Below, piece by piece: positions 57,462-64,000 of a DNA stretch of 64,000 bases. Position numbers and translations under genes: made by a program. How positions within the stretch are numbered: position 1 is the first letter of the stretch; the number at the start of each line of letters is the position of its first letter. Where the stretch lies: contig JAVHZZ010000006.1 of assembly GCA_036250195.1 (NCBI GenBank), forward strand, positions 170,768,424 through 170,832,423, written 5' to 3'. This DNA comes from Mixophyes australis. Taxonomy: Eukaryota; Chordata; Amphibia; Anura; Limnodynastidae. The notes under the pieces were generated by a model. That model was not told the DNA's origin and did no database searches. It was given only the letters and a program-made list of their open reading frames with translations.

Positions 57462-60023
57462 AATCAAATCATGAATCATGAATTGAATCATGAATCATGA
57501 ATCATGAATCGAATCATGAATCCTGAATCATGAATTGAATCATGATTCATGAATCATGAATCATGAATCGAATCATGATTCATGAATTATGATTCATGAA
57601 TCGAATCATAAATCGAATCATGAATCATGAATCGAATCATGATTCATGAATCATGATTCATGAATCCAATTATGATTCATGAATCGAATCATGATTCATG
57701 AATCTAATCATGATTCATGAATCGAATCATGAATCGAATCATGAATCATGAATCGAATCATGATTCATGAATCATGATTCATTAATCCAATTATGATTCA
57801 TGAATCGAATCATGATTCATGAATCTAATCATGATTCATGAATCATGAATCGAATCATGATTAATGAATCTAATCATGATTCATGAATCATGAATCATGA
57901 ATCGAATCATGGTTCATGAATCGAATCATGGTTCATGAATCGAATCACGATTCATGAATTATGAATCATGAATCGAATCATGATTCATGAATCATGAATC
58001 ATGAATTGAATCATAAATCATTAATTGAATCATAAATCATGAATCATTAAATGAATTATGAATTGAATCATGAATCATGAATTAAATCATGAATCATGAA
58101 TTTAATCATGAATCATGAATTGAATCATGAATCATGAAATGAATCATGAATTGAATCATGTATCATGAATCATGAATCATGAATTGAATCATGATTCATG
58201 AATCATGAATCGAATCATGATTCATGAATCATAAACTGAATCATGAATTGAATCATGAATTAAATCATGAATCATGAATTGAATCATGAATCAGGAATCA
58301 TGAATTAAATCATGAATCATGAATCATGAATTGAATCATGAATCATGAATTGAATCATGAATTGATTCCTAAATCACGAATCATGAATTGAATCATGAAT
58401 CATGAATTAAATCATGAATTATGAATTGAATAATGAATCATAAATCGAATCATGATTCATGAATCATGAATTGAATCATGATTTATGAATCATAAATCAT
58501 GAATCATGATTCATGATTCATGAATCGAATCATGATTCATGAATCGAATCATGATTCATGAATTGAATAATGACTCATGAATCATGAACCATGAATTGAA
58601 TCATGAATAATGAATCATGAATCATGAATCAAATCATGAATCATGTATTGAATCATGAAATATGAATCATGAATCGAATCATGAATCTTGAATCATGAAT
58701 TGAATAATGAATCATGAATCATGAATCAAATCATGAATTATGTATTGAGTCATGAAATATGAATCATGAATCGAATCATGAATCTTGAATCATGAATTGA
58801 ATCATGATTCATGAATCATGATTCATGAATCATGATTCATGAATCGAATCATGATTCATGAATCATGAATTATGAATCGAATCATGATTCATGAATCATG
58901 AATCGAATCATGATTCATGAATCGATTCATGATTCATAAATCATGAATCATGAATCGAATCATGATTCATGAACCGAATCACGATTCATGAATCATGAAT
59001 CATGAATCGAATCATGATTCGTGAATCAAGAATCGTGAATCGAATCATAAATCATGAATTGAATTATAAATCATGAATCATTAAATGAATTATGAATTGA
59101 ATCATGAATCATGAATTAAATCATGAATCATGAATTTAATCATGAATTATGAATTGAATCATGAATCATGAATTTAATCATGAATCATGAATTGAATCAT
59201 GAATCATGAATCATGATTAATGAAATGAATCATGAATTGAATCATGTATCATGAATCATGAATTGAATCATGAATCATTAATAAAATCATGAATTAAATC
59301 ATGAATCATGAATTGAATCATGAATCATGAATCATGATTAATGAAATGAATCATGAATTGAATCATGTATCATGAATCATGAATTGAATCATGAATCATT
59401 AATAAAATCATGAATTAAATCATGAATCATGAATTGAATCATGAATCATGAATTGAATCATGAATTGAATCATGAATCATGAATTGAATCATGAATCATG
59501 AATCATGAATTGAATCATGAATTGAATCATGATTCACGAATCATGAATTGAATCATGAATCATGAATTGAATCATGAATTGAATCATGAATCATGAATTG
59601 AATCATGAATCATGAATCATGAATTGAATCATGAATTGAATCATGATTCACGAATCATGAATTGAATCATGAATCATGAATTGAATCATGAATTATGAAT
59701 TGAATCATGAATCATGAATTATGATTTGAATCATGAATCATGAATTGAATCATATATTGAATCATGAATCATGAATTGAATCATGAATCATGAATTGAAT
59801 CATGAATTGAATCATTAATCATGAATTGAAAAATGAATCATGAATTGAATCATGAATTGAATCATGAATCATGAATTGAATCATGAATCATGAATTGAAT
59901 CATGAATTGAATCATGAATCATGAATTGAATCATGAATCATGAATTGAATCATGAATTGAATCATGAATCATGAATCATGAATTGAATCATGATTTATGA
60001 ATCATGAATCGTATCATGATTCA
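57462..60023. repeat. Intervening block with several ~100-120-bp duplications
   Basis: The block has markers in the usual order: AATCC near 57,666, CATGGTTCATG near 57,908, GATTCCTAAATCACG near 58,361, GATTCGTGAATCAAG near 59,020 and GATTAATGAAATG near 59,216. It closes with AATCGTATCATG before 60,024. Three small tandem duplications are visible: AATCCAATTATG at 57,666 and 57,787 (121 bp), GTATTGA at 58,644 and 58,741 (97 bp) and TGAAATGAAT at 59,221 and 59,342 (121 bp, including a rare AATAAAATC variant in both copies). Confidence 0.75.
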
Positions 60024-63000
60024 TAAATCATGAATCATGAATCGAATCATGATTCATGAATCATGAATCATGAATCGAATCATAAATCATGAATTGAATC
60101 ATAAATCATGAATCATTAAATTAATCATGAATTGAATCATGAATCATGAATTGAATCATGAATCATGAGTCATGAATCATGAAATGAATCATGAATTGAA
60201 TCATGCATGATGAATCATGAATTGAATCATGAATCATGAATCATGAAATGAATCATGAATTGAATCATGAATCATGAATTGAATCATGAATCATAAATCA
60301 TGAATCATGAATCATGAATCGACTCAGAATTCATGAATTGAAACATGCATGATGAATCATGAATTGAATCATGAATCATGAATAATGAATTATGAATCAT
60401 GAATCAAATCATGAATCATGAATTGAATCATGAATCATGAATCATGAATTGAATCATGATTCATGAATCATGAATCATGAATCGAATCATGATTCATGAA
60501 TTATGATTCATGAATCGAATCATGAATCCAATCATGAATCATGAATCCAATCATGATTCATGAATCATGATTCATGAATCTAATTATGATTCATGAATCG
60601 AATCATGATTCATGAATCTAATCATGATTCATGAATCGAATCATGAATCGAATCATGAATCATGAATCGAATCATGATTCATGAATCATGAATCATGAAT
60701 CGAATCATGATTCATGAATCGAATCATGATTCATGAATCATGAATCGAATCATGGTTCATGAATCTAATCATGATTCATGAATCATGAATCACGATTCAT
60801 GAATTATGAATCATGAATCGAATCATGATTCATGAATCATGAATTGAATCATAAATCATTAATTGAATCATAAATCATGAATCATTAAATGAATTATGAA
60901 TTGAATCATGAATCATGAATTAAATCATGAATCATGAATTTAATCATGAATCATGAATTGAATCATGAATCATGAATTAAATCATGAATCATGAATTTAA
61001 TCATGAATCATGAATTGAATCATGAATCATGCAATGAATCATGAATTGAATCATCTATCATGAATCATGAATCATGAATTGAATCATGATTCATGAATCA
61101 TGAATCGAATCATGATTCATGAATCATGAACTGAATCATGAATCATGAATTGAATCATGAATTAAATCATGAATCATGAATTGAATCATGAATCAGGAAT
61201 CATGAATTAAATCATGAATTATGAATCATGAAATGAATCATGAATCATGAAATAAATCATGATTCATGAATTAAATCATGATTTGAATCATGAATCATGA
61301 ATCATGAATCGAATCATGATTCATGAATCATGAATTGAATCATGATTTATGAATCATAAATCATGAATCATGATTCATGAATCCTGAATCGAATCATGAT
61401 TCATGAATCGAATCATGATTCATGATTCATGAATCGAATCATGATTCATGAATTAAATCATGACTCATGAATCATGAACCATGAATTGAATCATGAATAA
61501 TGAATCATGAATCATGAATCAAATCATGAATCTTGAATCATGAATTGAATCATGATTCATGAATCATGATTCATGAATCATGAATCATGAATCGAATCAT
61601 GATTCATAAATCGAATCATGATTCATGAATCATAAATCATGAATCATGAATCGAATCATGATTCATGAACCGAATCATGATTCATGAATCATGAATCATG
61701 AATCGAATCATGATTCGTGAATCAAGAATCGTGAATCGAATCATAAATCATGAATTGAATTATAAATCATGAATCATTAAATGAATTATGAATTGAATCA
61801 TGAATCATGAATTAAATCATGAATCATGAATTTAATCATGAATTATGAATTGAATCATGAATCATGAATTTAATCATGAATTGAATCATGAATCATGAAT
61901 CATGATTCATGAAATGAATCATGAATTGAATCATGTATCATGAATCATGAATTGAATCATGAATCATGAATTAAATCATGAATCATGAATCATGAATCAA
62001 ATCATGAATTGAATCATGAATCATGAATCGAATCATGATTCATAAATCATGAATCATGAATCAAATCATGATTCATAAATCATAAATCATGAATCATGAT
62101 TTATGAATCATGAATCATCAATCGAATCATGATTCAAGAATCATGAATCATGAATCGAATCATAAATCATGAATTGAATCATAAATCATGAATCATGAAA
62201 TGAATCATGAATTGAATCATGAGTCATGAATCATGAAATGAATCATGAATTGAATCATGAGTCATGAATAGAATCAATAATCATGAATTGAATCATGAAT
62301 CATGAATTGAATCATGAGTCATTAATTGAATCAAGAATCATGAATTGAATCATGAATCATGAATTGAATCATGATTCATCAATTATGATTTGAATCATTA
62401 ATCATGAATTGAATCATATATTGAATCATGAATTGAATCATGAATCATGAATCATGAATTGAATCATGAATCATGAATTGAATCATGAATCATAAATCAT
62501 GAATCATGAATTGAATCATGAATCATGAATTGAATCATGAATCATGAATCATGAATTGAATCATGAATCATGAATTGAATCATAAATCATGAATTATGAT
62601 TTGAATCATGAATCATGAATTGAATCATAAATTGAATCATGAATCATGAATTGAATCATGAATCATGAATTGAATCATGAATCATGAATCATCAATTGAA
62701 TCATGAATCATCAATTGAATCATGAATCATGAATCATGAATTGAATCATGAATTGAATCATGAATCATGAATGAAGAATTATGAATGATGAATCATAAAT
62801 TGAATCATGAATCATGAATTGAATCATAATTCATGAATTGAATCATGAATCATGAATCGAATCATGATTTATGAATCATGAATCATGAATTGAATCATGA
62901 TTCATGAATCATGAATCATGAATCATGAATCATGAATTGAATCATGATTCATGAATTGAATCATGAATCATGAGTCATGAATCATGAAATGAATCATGAA

Positions 63001-64000
63001 TTGAATCATGTATGATGAATCATAAATTGAATCATGAATCATGAATTGAATCATGAATCATGAATTGAATCATGAATCATGAATTGAATCATGAATCATA
63101 AATCATGAATCATGAATTGAATCATAATTCATGAACTGAAACATGATTCATGAATAATGAATCATGAATCGAATCATGATTCATGTATTGAATCATGACT
63201 CATGAATCATGAACCATGAATTGAATCATGAATAATAAATCATGAATCATGAATCAAATCATGAATCATGAATTGAATCATGAATCATGAATCAAGAATC
63301 ATGAATCGAATCATGATTCATGAATCGAATCATGATTCATGAATCATGAATCATGAATCGAATCATGATTCATGAATCGAATCATGATTCATGAATCTAA
63401 TCATGATTCATGAATCATGAATCATGAATCGAATCATGGTTCATGAATCGAATAACGATTCATGAATTATGATTGATGAATTGAATCATGATTCATGAAT
63501 CATGAATCATGAATTGAATCATAAATCATGAATCATTAAATGAATTATGATTTGAATCATGAATCATGATTTGAATCATGAGTCATGAATTGAATCAGGA
63601 ATCAGGAATCATGAATTGAATCATGAATCATGAATCGAATAATGAATCATGAATCATGAATTGAATCATGAATCATGAATTGAATCATGAATCATGAATC
63701 ATGAATTGAATCATGAATCATGAATTATGATTTGAATCATGAATCATAAATTGAATCATATATTGAATCATGAATCATGAATTGAATCATGAATCATGAA
63801 TTGAATCATGAATTGAATCATGAATCATGAATTGAATAATGAATCATGAATTGAATCATGAATCATGAATTGAATCATGAATCATGAATTGAATCATGAA
63901 TTGAATCATGAATCATGAATCATGAATTGAATCATGAATCATGAATTGAATCATGAATCATGAATTGAATCATGAATTGAATCATGAATCATGAATTGAA
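60024..64000. repeat. Third copy of the 48-57 kb block type, cut by the window end
   Basis: The block-start marker at 60,024 lies 11,698 bp after that at 48,326, and the shared private variants CATGCATGATG, CTCAGAATTC (60,323) and CATCTATCATG (61,051, 11,767 bp after block A's copy) show it descends from the same ancestor as block A. It also has GATTCGTGAATCAAG near 61,707, the CATCAATTG pair near 62,690, an AATGAAGAATT variant near 62,768, GAATAACG near 63,450 and AATCAGGAATCAGG near 63,594. The sequence ends inside AATTG 7-7-5 units corresponding to about 56.9 kb in block B. Confidence 0.77.

Larger units (their letters stand above)
1..64000. repeat. Two-word satellite array (AATCATG 7-mer plus AATTG/AATCG 5-mer) filling the window
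   Basis: Every line of the sequence parses into 7-mers of AATCATG and 5-mers of AATTG or AATCG, with scattered point variants such as ATTCATG, AATAATG, AATTATG, AATCACG, AATTA, AATCT, AATCC and AAATG. The common arrangements are 7-5, 7-7-5 and 7-7-7-5, giving 12-, 19- and 26-bp local periods. On the minus strand the same words read CATGATT and CAATT or CGATT. No unique sequence interrupts the array, and neither end shows a boundary, so the real array is longer than 64 kb. Tandem 7-mers put TGA in all three frames on both strands within 21 bp, which rules out long genuine coding regions. The purity, AT-richness and multi-level organisation fit eukaryotic heterochromatic satellite DNA. I cannot assign a species or a named satellite family. 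Confidence 0.97.

Noticed and set aside
1..64000. Protein-coding regions, including the open frame Asn-His-Glu-Leu in 12-bp units
   Set aside because: The pure 7-5 unit has an open frame, but each added 7-mer shifts the frame and three tandem 7-mers place TGA in every frame. The 12-bp-only runs are short, so any open frame is a by-product of the repeat.
1..64000. CRISPR array
   Set aside because: Regular short repeats are present, but there are no unique spacers; the material between repeats is the same satellite.
1..64000. Telomeric repeat or subtelomeric junction
   Set aside because: No TTAGGG-, TTTAGGG- or TTAGG-like array is visible on either strand, and no boundary to unique DNA occurs.
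1..64000. CENP-B box
   Set aside because: The box needs a TTCG core with a downstream CGGG. I see TTCG at AATCG words on the minus strand but no CGGG anywhere.
1..64000. Transposable element insertions or target-site duplications
   Set aside because: I found no stretch longer than about 25 bp that fails to parse as satellite words, so there is no room for an inserted element.

Overview
The whole 64,000-base window is one continuous tandem-repeat (satellite) array. I see no gene, RNA gene, transposon or unique-sequence island on either strand, and the array runs off both ends of the window. Two short words make up nearly all of it: a 7-mer AATCATG and a 5-mer AATTG or AATCG (minor forms AATCA, AATTA, AATCT, AATCC, AAATG). 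They are strung together as 7-5 (12 bp), 7-7-5 (19 bp) and 7-7-7-5 (26 bp). The sequence is AT-rich: a 7-7-5 unit is 26% GC with AATTG and 32% with AATCG. This looks like eukaryotic constitutive heterochromatin (centromeric, pericentromeric, subtelomeric or sex/B-chromosome-like). I cannot name the species from the sequence.

The order of 7s and 5s plus rare point variants works as a barcode and shows a nested hierarchy. Level 1 is the two words. Level 2 is the 12/19/26-bp units. Level 3 is higher-order blocks of about 2.4-4.6 kb that share private markers. Level 4 is at least two super-repeats, about 10.2-10.4 kb (26.8-37.0 kb against 37.0-47.3 kb) and about 11.7 kb (48.3-53.2 kb against 60.0-64.0 kb). 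Short tandem duplications of 1,224, 850, 335, 116, 111 and 69 bp are superimposed. Several look identical or nearly so by eye, so the array appears to be actively turning over by unequal exchange or replication slippage.

Layout: 1-11.2 kb holds four related blocks starting at 1, 2851, 6110 and 9368 (the first 2,850 bp long, the next two about 3.26 kb, the last truncated) and mixes AATCG-rich and AATTG-rich stretches. 11.2-26.8 kb is dominated by AATTG, with only short AATCG clusters, and carries 1.2-3.3 kb repeat units. 26.8-47.3 kb holds two copies of the ~10.3-kb super-repeat, each separately rearranged (an 850-bp tandem duplication in the first, a ~2.8-kb one in the second). 47.3-64 kb holds three copies, the last cut by the window end, of a 4.2-4.6-kb block rich in AATCG and in self-complementary 14-bp alternations.

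Other points: AATCG is exactly AATCATG minus an internal AT, and AATTG and AATCA are exactly the two CpG-deamination products of AATCG. This suggests a simple origin for the two-word structure. Block edges were located by eye from marker offsets and are good to roughly 10-50 bp unless stated otherwise.
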